A stretch of 7,147 nucleotides of DNA from Anaerolineae bacterium (GTDB lineage Bacteria > Chloroflexota > Anaerolineae > JAAYZQ01): the NCBI GenBank assembly GCA_016929795.1, contig JAFGIA010000457.1, positions 1 through 7,147 of the forward strand, in the 5' to 3' direction. The first letter of the stretch is position 1, and each line of letters opens with the position of its first letter. Shown here piece after piece: positions 1 to 5,595 of the stretch. The position numbers were made by a program, and so were the translations under genes. The notes beneath the pieces are model-generated. The model had not been told where the DNA came from, made no database searches, and saw only the letters and a list, made by a program, of their open reading frames with translations.

Positions 1-7
1 CACGAAC

Positions 8-114
8 GACGGGGCATAAAGTGCCCCGTCTACGGAGCAGCGCCCGATGAATCGGGCTGACACGCCCTACACAAGTGGGATGCACCGTCCATAAAAGCCG
101 TAACGTGCGTACGG
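8..114. repeat. Cluster of three short palindromic hairpins (REP-like candidate)
   Basis: Three perfect inverted repeats follow one another. The first is 8-16 with 22-30 (GACGGGGCA / TGCCCCGTC, loop TAAAG). The second is 42-47 with 52-57 (GCCCGA / TCGGGC, loop TGAA). The third is 98-102 with 110-114 (CCGTA / TACGG). None is followed by a T-run on the + strand, so they are poor intrinsic terminators. Densely packed, similar-sized hairpins of this kind are typical of dispersed extragenic palindromic repeats. Repetition elsewhere in the genome cannot be seen from this window, so the repeat label is inferred. Confidence 0.45.
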
Positions 115-162
115 ATGGAGTCGCCATGCCTGGCGGGGCGCCACGAGGGATGAAAATGGGGA

Positions 163-196
163 GCCGAGCAGGCGCTCGGCGATCCCAGGGGGGGGG
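163..196. other. 7-bp hairpin followed by a nine-G run
   Basis: GCCGAGC (163-169) and GCTCGGC (174-180) form a perfect 7-bp stem with a 4-nt loop. Shortly after comes an uninterrupted run of nine G at 188-196, preceded by CCCA. The G-run could slip during replication or block polymerase, and could pair with the upstream CCC. No function is assigned. Confidence 0.4.
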
Positions 197-316
197 CTAT
201 TTTCAAGGGTGGCTTGTATGCCGGAAAGAAGAGGGGATGGAGGTGGTTTCCGCGCCCGGTGCACGTCCGGAACGGGTGGCCAGGTGCGATTCTCGTTCTG
301 GGAAAATGCCGGGGGC

Positions 317-344
317 TTGACAACTCGCGGTTTTGTGGTACTAT
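317..344 (+). promoter_or_regulatory. Sigma-70-type promoter P1
   Basis: The -35 box is a perfect TTGACA at 317-322. After 16 nt comes the -10 box TACTAT at 339-344, preceded by the extended -10 dinucleotide TG at 336-337. A transcript would start near 351. It would run directly into a hairpin plus T-run at 376-405, so P1 may produce either a very short RNA or a read-through transcript reaching the protease gene. Sequence match only; no start-site data. Confidence 0.7.
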
Positions 345-375
345 TGAAGCCAGGGGTTGAATGGCTCGTGACATC

Positions 376-405
376 GCGCTGAAAGCACTTCAGCGCCCAG
401 TTTTT
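376..405 (+). terminator. Possible intrinsic terminator/attenuator between P1 and P2
   Basis: GCGCTGAA (376-383) pairs perfectly with TTCAGCGC (389-396) across a 5-nt loop, giving an 8-bp GC-rich stem. Four bases (CCAG) follow and then TTTTT at 401-405. The T-run is short and slightly displaced from the stem, so efficiency is uncertain. It lies about 25 nt downstream of the predicted P1 start, a layout typical of an attenuator or of a tiny terminated transcript. It is upstream of P2 and would not affect P2 transcripts. Confidence 0.45.
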
Positions 406-408
406 GGC

Positions 409-436
409 TTTACTCTTGCAACAATTGTGGTATAAT
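409..436 (+). promoter_or_regulatory. Sigma-70-type promoter P2 with extended -10
   Basis: A perfect -10 TATAAT at 431-436 is preceded by TGG (428-430), an extended -10 element. A weaker -35 (TTTACT, 409-414) lies 16 nt upstream. The predicted start is near 443, just before a large stem-loop. P2 is the nearest promoter-like site to the protease gene and implies a leader of roughly 335 nt. It shares TTGTGGTA (425-432) with P1 (333-340). Confidence 0.75.
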
Positions 437-445
437 AGGTATCTG

Positions 446-524
446 CTCAATCATCGGGGGTTGGGGTGTGTGCGGTGCCCGCGCACACCCCAACTTGCCC
501 CCATTGTTGAGATGATACTATCAT
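446..524 (+). promoter_or_regulatory. Large stem-loop with competing flanking helices
   Basis: The core stem pairs 460-473 with 481-494 (14 bp, one G-U) around a 7-nt loop. GGGG (456-459) can pair with CCCC (498-501), extending it past a small bulge. The base can close in two exclusive ways: CTCAA (446-450) with TTGAG (507-511), or ATCATC (450-455) with GATGAT (511-516). A third option is ATGAT (512-516) with a second copy of ATCAT at 520-524. No T-run follows the core stem, so it is not a standard terminator. Confidence 0.5.
512..524. promoter_or_regulatory. Perfect 13-bp dyad (operator-like)
   Basis: ATGATA-C-TATCAT is a perfect inverted repeat of 6 bp around one base, AT-rich within GC-rich surroundings. 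It lies about 75 nt downstream of the -10 of P2. It could be a protein-binding site at the DNA level, or it could take part in the alternative RNA pairing of the leader. No second copy was noticed in this window. Confidence 0.3.
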
Positions 525-676
525 AGTGCCAACCATCGAAGCAGAACAGTGAAATTGGGCAACGAGGAGATCAAAAGAAGGGGGGAATAACCCTACAGCA
601 CGCTCATCCCGCCGTTACCCATCGGGTGGATCTCTGCAATCGTCAACCTGGCCCGGGTGAGGGGACCGTGAGTGTG

Positions 677-684
677 AAGGAGGT
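677..684 (+). promoter_or_regulatory. Orphan perfect Shine-Dalgarno sequence in the leader
   Basis: AAGGAGGT matches the 16S rRNA anti-SD core perfectly, yet no ATG, GTG or TTG stands 5-10 nt downstream. The nearest, GTG at 686, is too close. It lies inside a possible 16-18 codon reading frame with GTG starts at 668 and 674 and TAG at 722-724. That frame has its own weaker GAGGGG (659-664) upstream. Possible roles are a ribosome standby site, a leader-peptide ribosome pause, or chance. Confidence 0.3.
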
Positions 685-764
685 AGTGCCTATCGTACCA
701 GCAGAGAGCAAGGCAGTCCAGTAGAGCCCACAAGATCAAACAATCTGTGGAAACTGAGGCCGAG

Positions 765-771
765 AAAGGAG
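765..771 (+). promoter_or_regulatory. Ribosome binding site of the protease gene
   Basis: AAAGGAG at 765-771 lies 9 nt before ATG 781 and 6 nt before TTG 778. Both starts are in frame and adjacent. The ATG is preferred as the stronger codon, and it begins a classical signal peptide. The choice changes the protein by a single residue. Confidence 0.75.
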
Positions 772-780
772 TCTCCCTTG

Positions 781-3700
781 ATGAAGCTAAGTAAGCTGGT
801 GTCTATTACAATCCTGATTGTGGCCCTCGTCTTGCCAGCAGCGTCGGCAGCCGTAGAACCCGGGACCATACAAGGCGTGGATGCGACGAAAGTGGAGGCG
901 GCGCCCCGACCTCCTCGCGTGACCCCGTCGGAGGCGCAATATCCTGACGAGCCATCTACCCTGCTCCAGGCCTGGCAGTACGGCCCTGCTACGCCCTTCG
1001 AATGGAGCCGTTATGACGCCGCCTTTGTTCCCGGGCCCGAGGGTGAGGCCTGGGCGAACAAGGTCTACTTTATGGGCGGTCGCACGGGCTTGGCAGCGCC
1101 GTCGCCGGCCCACGACAACAGCATCTGGGTCATGGATCCAGTGACCGGTGTCTATACCAATACTGGCTACTTGATGCCCGTCAACATTTCCAACTATACG
1201 GCCAACGTCATCTTTGACGACGGGACGGCGCGCGGCCCCGCCATCTATATCATCGGCGGTTACAATGCGGATGCCGCCGCCAATCATGGCGTGGTGCAGC
1301 GCTTTTACCCGCAGGTCGGCATCGTAGAGCAGTTGCCTACCGCCGACGACTGGGTCGCGACCGTGGGAGGATACCAAGTTGGCGCCCCGGGCGTGGCCGT
1401 GGTGGACGACATCATCTATGTGTTTGGCGGGTGGGAGAGCAACGCCGCGCCTTACTTTTACGATGGCACATGGGCGTTCGATCCGACTCAGCCGTCGGGG
1501 TCCCGCTGGACGAACCTCGGGATCACTATCAACCCGCCACGCTCCTACATCCAGGTAGCGGTGCAGAACGGCATGATCTATGCCATGGGTGGCATCTATA
1601 TCTACACGAGCGCGCCCGAGCTGGATCCCACCGACGTGGTCGAGGTGCTCGACACGGCGAACCTGGCGGCCGGCTGGCAGACGAGATCACCGATGCCGGT
1701 GGCCGGCGCCGAGGGGCGCGGTTTTGGCTTTGACGCGGACACACGCCTGATGCAGGTGCCGGGGCACGTCTACACGGTCGGCTCTGCCGATTGGAGTGCT
1801 GGCTCGGCGGAAGCGATGGAGTACCTGACCGGGCCTGATACCTGGAACCAGGCCTTCCCCGATCTGAACGAAGATCGCCGCGACCACGCCGGCGTGTACG
1901 TGCCGCTGATCACGGAGGATCCGAACGATGGGCTGCCCGGCATGTGGGTGTTTGGCGGGCGCTGGGATAGCGGTGATGCGCCGCCCTTTGCCCCCACCGA
2001 GTTCTACCCACTGCCCGTGCTCGAGTGCGACGTCCTGCTTGTGGACGACGACTGGGATCAGTACTCGGGCGAGCCGTACAATGGCACGGGCACGGCCTAC
2101 TATACCTCCACGCTCGACGCGCTGGGCTACAACTATGACCGCTGGGACGTGTGGACGCAGGGTGACCCGACCCTGGCCGATATGCAGGGCTACGAAGCCG
2201 TCGTGTGGTTCACCGGCTACGCATGGGAGGAGACGGTCACGCCAACCAACGAGATCGATCTCGCGGCCTACCTCGACGGCGGTGGGAACCTCTTCCTGAC
2301 TGCCTACGACTATCTGTACGACCAGGGGTTGACCACCTTTGGGTCAAACTACCTGGGGATCGACAGCTACGTCGAGGATACCGGGGAGGTCGATCCGATC
2401 GGCACGGCCGGCGATCCGATCGGCGGTGGCCTCGGCCCCTACTCTCTCATACTTCCTACCTCCTGGCCCTCGGGTACGACAAGCATCGACTATGCAGACT
2501 ATGTCTATCCCCAACTCGGAGCGGCTACCCCCTTCTATTTCCAGGTGAGCACGGAAGAGAACTCGACGCGCTACGACGGGAGCATCTGGCGAACGGTGTA
2601 TCTCGGCTGGCCGCTGGAAGGCCTCGCTAACCTGAGCGACCGCGCCGACGTGCTGGGCAACGCGCTGTCGTGGCTGTGTGAGCCGCGCAGCGGTGTGTTC
2701 CTCCTGCCCAACTTCCAGGAGCAGTTCGTCGATCAGGGCGACACCGTCACCTACGTCCTCGAGGTCTCGAACCAGACGGAGAACGGCGACACCTTTGACC
2801 TCACCTACAGCGGGAACATATGGCCCACCACCGTGCCGGCAGCCGTGGGACCGATTGCCGCCGGCGCCTCGATGACCTTCAGTGTCGAGGTGCAGGTCCC
2901 GATCACTGCAGTGGTGCCGTTTGGCGACCTCCTGGTCGTGACCGCGACCTCCCAGATCAACCCCAACATGTTGGACGATGCCACCATCCGCACGCAGACG
3001 GTGGCAGCAGTCGACGGCCACATCTATGACGCCAACACGGGGCTGCCACTGGCAGGGTACGTCACGATCTATGACAACGACAACCCGAGCATCGGCTGGG
3101 AGGCATGGGCCAACGCCGACGGCTACTACTCGTTGAAAGAGCTGGACTTTGCGCTCCGCTCCTACGACATGTACGCCGCCAAGATCGGCTACGATCGCGT
3201 CGATACCACCCTGACCTTCACCGGCGCGCAGACGACGACCGTGGACTTTTGGCTGCCAGGCGCGCTCGTCGAAGTGGATCCTGCCACCCTCGAGATCAAC
3301 GCGCTCGAAAACACGGCGAGGACGGTGCAGTTGGGCATCATCAACCACGGCAGCGCCGACCTGCTGTTCCGCATCGACGAGGTCGCACCCGGCACAGAAG
3401 TGTGGCCGATGGGCGCCAGCCCGGCCAAATCGCTGGGCGTGGACGCCAAGGTGTATGAGGCGCTCGACGCGTCGATCGACGGCACGGCCGAAGTGCTGGT
3501 CGTGATGGCCGAACAGGCAGACCTGAGCGCCGCGTACGACATCTCGGACTGGGAGGCGCGCGGCCAATACGTGTACAACGTGCTCAAAGCCACGGCGGAC
3601 CGGACACAGGCCAGTGTGCGCAAGTACCTGCAAGAGAATGGCATCGAGTACCAGACCTTCCTCAGCGTCAACGCCCTCGGACTCAGGACGTCCAAGTCGA

Positions 3701-5421
3701 CGATCGAGGCGCTGGCGGCAATGCCGGAGGTGCAGGCCATCGAGCCGGCGACGACCTTCCAGATTCCCGAGCCGATCGTCGAGGAGACAGTGAACGCACC
3801 CGACGCGATCCCGTGGAACCTGGCCAATATCGGCGCCGACAAAGTATGGTCCGAGATCGGGGTGACCGGCGAGGGCATCATCGTGGCCAACATCGATACC
3901 GGCGTCGAGTACACGCACACGGCTCTCGTCGAGCAGTATCGCGGTAACCTGGGCGGCGGCGTGTTTGACCACAACTACAACTGGTGGGATCCGCGCAACG
4001 CGTGCGAGATCGCCGGCTTCCCTGCCGGCGAGCCATGCGACAACGATGGTCATGGCACGCACACCATGGGCTCGATGGTCGGTAACGACAACCCGACGGA
4101 GCCCATCTCCGCGACCAACGCCATCGGCGTGGCGCCCGGCGCGGAGTGGATCGCGTGCAAGGGATGCGAGTACGTCGAGGGCTGGCCCTGCTCGACCTTC
4201 GCGCTGCTCGAGTGCGCCGACTTTATCGTGGCGCCATGGGATAGCACCGGCGCTAGCCCCGATCCGGCCATGCGCCCCCACATCGTCAACAACTCGTGGG
4301 GTGGCAGCCCGGACGACGGCTGGTACTTTAACGACGCCCTGTCGGCCTGGCGCGCGGCGGGCATCTTCCCCGCCTTCTCCGGCGGCAACTCCGGACCGGA
4401 CTGCGGCACATCCCACTCGCCCGGCGACTATTACAACTCCTTCGCCACCGGCGGGGTCGAAAACGACGACGAGATCTACTACTATTCCAGCCGCGGACCA
4501 GCCACCAACACCGGCATTCAAAAGCCGCAAGTGACAGCACCTGGTGTCAGTGTCCGCTCCAGCGTGCCGGGAAATAACTATGCTCATTACACCGGCACAT
4601 CAATGGCCAGCCCGCACACCGCGGGTGAAGTGGCCCTGATCTGGTCGGCACAGCCCGAGTTGGTCGGCCAGGTGTGGGCCACCGAGCGGCTGGTGGAGCA
4701 GACGGCGATGGAGATCTTTGACGATCAGTGCGGCCCGGGCGAGCGCCCCAACTATGTCTTTGGCTGGGGCCGGATCGACGCCCACAAGGCCGTGACCGTC
4801 GCGCTGGGCTACGACTGGGACGTCAACTGGCTCGCCGTCGAGCCCAACATGGGCACGGTGCCGGCGGGTGATCATCTCGACGTCGACGTCACCGTCGACA
4901 CCACGGGTCTGACGGTGGGTGAATGCTACACGGCAGCGCTCAACGTCGAGACCAACGACCTCGAGCAGGGCCTGCTCGCCATGGTGCCCGTCGAGCTGTG
5001 CATCGTCGAGTATGACCTCTTCCTGTCCAAAACCGCCGAGCCGATGCACCAGCTACCGGGCATGCCAGTGACGTACACGATCGTGTTTGGCAACAACGGG
5101 CCAATGGAGGCCGAGGGCGTGACGCTGCTCGACGATCTGCCGGCCGACGTCAGCTTTGTGTCGGCCGACCCGCCGGCCGAATACCTGACCGCCACGCACC
5201 AGGTGGTGTGGGCGGATCTCACCATCGCAGCGGGCGCGACGATCACGGCGACTATCGTCGTCCACGTCGACGCCGAGATCGCGGCGCCAGCGACCTTGAT
5301 GAACCTGGCGACGCTTGTTCCCGAGCTGACGGAGCCGATCACGGCGACCATCGAGCACTATGTCGACGCACCGTTCCACTACTACTACCTGCCCCTGATC
5401 TTCAAGAACTACACACCGTAA
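781..5421 (+). CDS. Secreted multidomain subtilisin-like (S8) serine protease with Kelch repeats
   Basis: This is a 1546-residue exported endopeptidase, probably acting at the cell surface or outside the cell. Residues 1-23/24 are a Sec signal peptide (MKLSK, hydrophobic core, ASA-A). Kelch blades follow, with GG motifs near 96-101, 155-161, 211-218, 265-272 and 388-395. Residues 416-634 look like a Rossmann/GATase-like module (VLLVDDD start). About 638-741 is NEW3-like, 745-827 carboxypeptidase-regulatory-like, and 828-871 a further beta stretch. Residues 901-998 resemble an I9 propeptide. Residues 1011-1340 are the S8 domain, with Asp1039 (DTG), His1091 (HGTH), Asn1203 (GGNSG) and Ser1274 (GTSMASPH), closest in feel to bacillopeptidase F. 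A beta-sandwich (1350-1408), a DUF11-like module (about 1411-1528) and the tail YYYLPLIFKN-YTP complete it. The catalytic residues are all present, so it should be active. The substrate is unknown. The propeptide lies unusually far from the N-terminus. Domain borders are by eye; the S8 assignment is secure and the minor beta modules are less so. Confidence 0.93.
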   Translation: MKLSKLVSITILIVALVLPAASAAVEPGTIQGVDATKVEAAPRPPRVTPSEAQYPDEPSTLLQAWQYGPATPFEWSRYDAAFVPGPEGEAWANKVYFMGGRTGLAAPSPAHDNSIWVMDPVTGVYTNTGYLMPVNISNYTANVIFDDGTARGPAIYIIGGYNADAAANHGVVQRFYPQVGIVEQLPTADDWVATVGGYQVGAPGVAVVDDIIYVFGGWESNAAPYFYDGTWAFDPTQPSGSRWTNLGITINPPRSYIQVAVQNGMIYAMGGIYIYTSAPELDPTDVVEVLDTANLAAGWQTRSPMPVAGAEGRGFGFDADTRLMQVPGHVYTVGSADWSAGSAEAMEYLTGPDTWNQAFPDLNEDRRDHAGVYVPLITEDPNDGLPGMWVFGGRWDSGDAPPFAPTEFYPLPVLECDVLLVDDDWDQYSGEPYNGTGTAYYTSTLDALGYNYDRWDVWTQGDPTLADMQGYEAVVWFTGYAWEETVTPTNEIDLAAYLDGGGNLFLTAYDYLYDQGLTTFGSNYLGIDSYVEDTGEVDPIGTAGDPIGGGLGPYSLILPTSWPSGTTSIDYADYVYPQLGAATPFYFQVSTEENSTRYDGSIWRTVYLGWPLEGLANLSDRADVLGNALSWLCEPRSGVFLLPNFQEQFVDQGDTVTYVLEVSNQTENGDTFDLTYSGNIWPTTVPAAVGPIAAGASMTFSVEVQVPITAVVPFGDLLVVTATSQINPNMLDDATIRTQTVAAVDGHIYDANTGLPLAGYVTIYDNDNPSIGWEAWANADGYYSLKELDFALRSYDMYAAKIGYDRVDTTLTFTGAQTTTVDFWLPGALVEVDPATLEINALENTARTVQLGIINHGSADLLFRIDEVAPGTEVWPMGASPAKSLGVDAKVYEALDASIDGTAEVLVVMAEQADLSAAYDISDWEARGQYVYNVLKATADRTQASVRKYLQENGIEYQTFLSVNALGLRTSKSTIEALAAMPEVQAIEPATTFQIPEPIVEETVNAPDAIPWNLANIGADKVWSEIGVTGEGIIVANIDTGVEYTHTALVEQYRGNLGGGVFDHNYNWWDPRNACEIAGFPAGEPCDNDGHGTHTMGSMVGNDNPTEPISATNAIGVAPGAEWIACKGCEYVEGWPCSTFALLECADFIVAPWDSTGASPDPAMRPHIVNNSWGGSPDDGWYFNDALSAWRAAGIFPAFSGGNSGPDCGTSHSPGDYYNSFATGGVENDDEIYYYSSRGPATNTGIQKPQVTAPGVSVRSSVPGNNYAHYTGTSMASPHTAGEVALIWSAQPELVGQVWATERLVEQTAMEIFDDQCGPGERPNYVFGWGRIDAHKAVTVALGYDWDVNWLAVEPNMGTVPAGDHLDVDVTVDTTGLTVGECYTAALNVETNDLEQGLLAMVPVELCIVEYDLFLSKTAEPMHQLPGMPVTYTIVFGNNGPMEAEGVTLLDDLPADVSFVSADPPAEYLTATHQVVWADLTIAAGATITATIVVHVDAEIAAPATLMNLATLVPELTEPITATIEHYVDAPFHYYYLPLIFKNYTP

Positions 5422-5438
5422 TCTCGAACCCGATCGTA

Positions 5439-5470
5439 GGGGCCACCGGGTGTTCCCGGTGGCCCTTTTT
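5439..5470 (+). terminator. Intrinsic terminator of the protease gene
   Basis: GGGCCACCGGG (5440-5450) pairs perfectly with CCCGGTGGCCC (5455-5465) around the loop TGTT. TTTTT follows at once (5466-5470). It begins about 18 nt after the TAA stop at 5419-5421. This is a textbook Rho-independent terminator in the + direction. Confidence 0.92.
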
Positions 5471-5530
5471 CATGGGCCAGGCGGGCAGCGCCAATCCTGA
5501 CCGTGCTGGTCCTGCACCGCGTGGGATCGG

Positions 5531-5565
5531 AAGAAAAGACCCGCCTGCTGTCCGCAGGCGGGTCT
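5531..5565 (-). terminator. Intrinsic terminator of clpX
   Basis: AGACCCGCCTGC (5537-5548) pairs perfectly with GCAGGCGGGTCT (5554-5565), a 12-bp stem with a 5-nt loop. Read on the - strand, the stem is followed by a T-rich tract (TTTCTT, complement of 5531-5536). On the + strand it is followed by CCTTG, so it serves the - strand. It lies about 30 nt past the clpX stop and ends the clpP-clpX operon. Confidence 0.9.
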
Positions 5566-5595
5566 CCTTGATGGTTACAAAGCGTGGGAAGGCGC

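Larger units (their letters stand above)
1..316. other. Intergenic region without a convincing gene
   Basis: No open frame here looks like protein. The frames that exist on either strand are low-complexity, have no plausible ribosome site, and overlap each other and the hairpins. What the stretch does hold is a series of palindromes (8-30, 42-57, 98-114, 163-180), a run of nine G at 188-196, and a purine-rich patch near 224-248. The upstream gene, if any, ends before position 1, so I cannot tell whether these hairpins act as its 3' end. Confidence 0.6.
443..780 (+). ncRNA. Long structured 5' leader of the protease mRNA (unassigned RNA)
   Basis: Between the P2 start and the protease ATG lie about 335 nt without a convincing gene. 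The first third folds strongly (see 446-524). A second possible long-range helix pairs GAGATC (567-572) with GATCTC (629-634). Inside it ACCC (617-620) can pair with GGGT (624-627). I looked for hallmarks of TPP, cobalamin, SAM and cyclic-di-GMP riboswitches, 6S RNA, SRP RNA and RNase P and recognised none. It may be a cis-regulatory leader, a separate small RNA, or merely an unstructured spacer after the first stem. Confidence 0.4.

Noticed and set aside
30..450. Open frames on both strands in the upstream intergenic region
   Set aside because: They overlap one another, the hairpins and both promoters. The products are low-complexity, rich in Pro/Arg/Ser, and have no plausible ribosome site.
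460..501. Leader stem-loop read as an intrinsic terminator for P2
   Set aside because: The stem is strong but is followed by TTGCCCCC instead of a T-run.
495..521. Third promoter-like pair TTGCCC ... TACTAT
   Set aside because: The -35 is weak, the spacer is only 15 nt, and the -10-like part belongs to the dyad.
512..526. Minimal upstream frame ATG ATA CTA TCA TAG
   Set aside because: It has no Shine-Dalgarno sequence upstream and coincides with the 13-bp dyad, which explains the sequence better.
443..780. Known riboswitch, 6S RNA, SRP RNA or RNase P
   Set aside because: None of the conserved core sequences I know for these families is present. A covariance-model search against Rfam would be decisive.
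778..780. TTG as the start codon of the protease
   Set aside because: It is directly followed by an in-frame ATG with a workable 9-nt spacing from AAAGGAG. The TTG would add only one residue.
2392..2424. Direct repeat GATCCGATCGGC at 2392-2403 and 2413-2424
   Set aside because: It encodes a short DPIG...DPIG repeat in the protein and is best explained as local coding redundancy; no wider repeat was seen.
2344..4587. 747-codon open frame on the - strand inside the protease gene
   Set aside because: It is fully antisense to well-supported S8, I9 and NEW3-like coding sequence. The translation is Arg/Val/His/Gly-rich with no recognisable domain, as expected from GC-rich codon mirroring.
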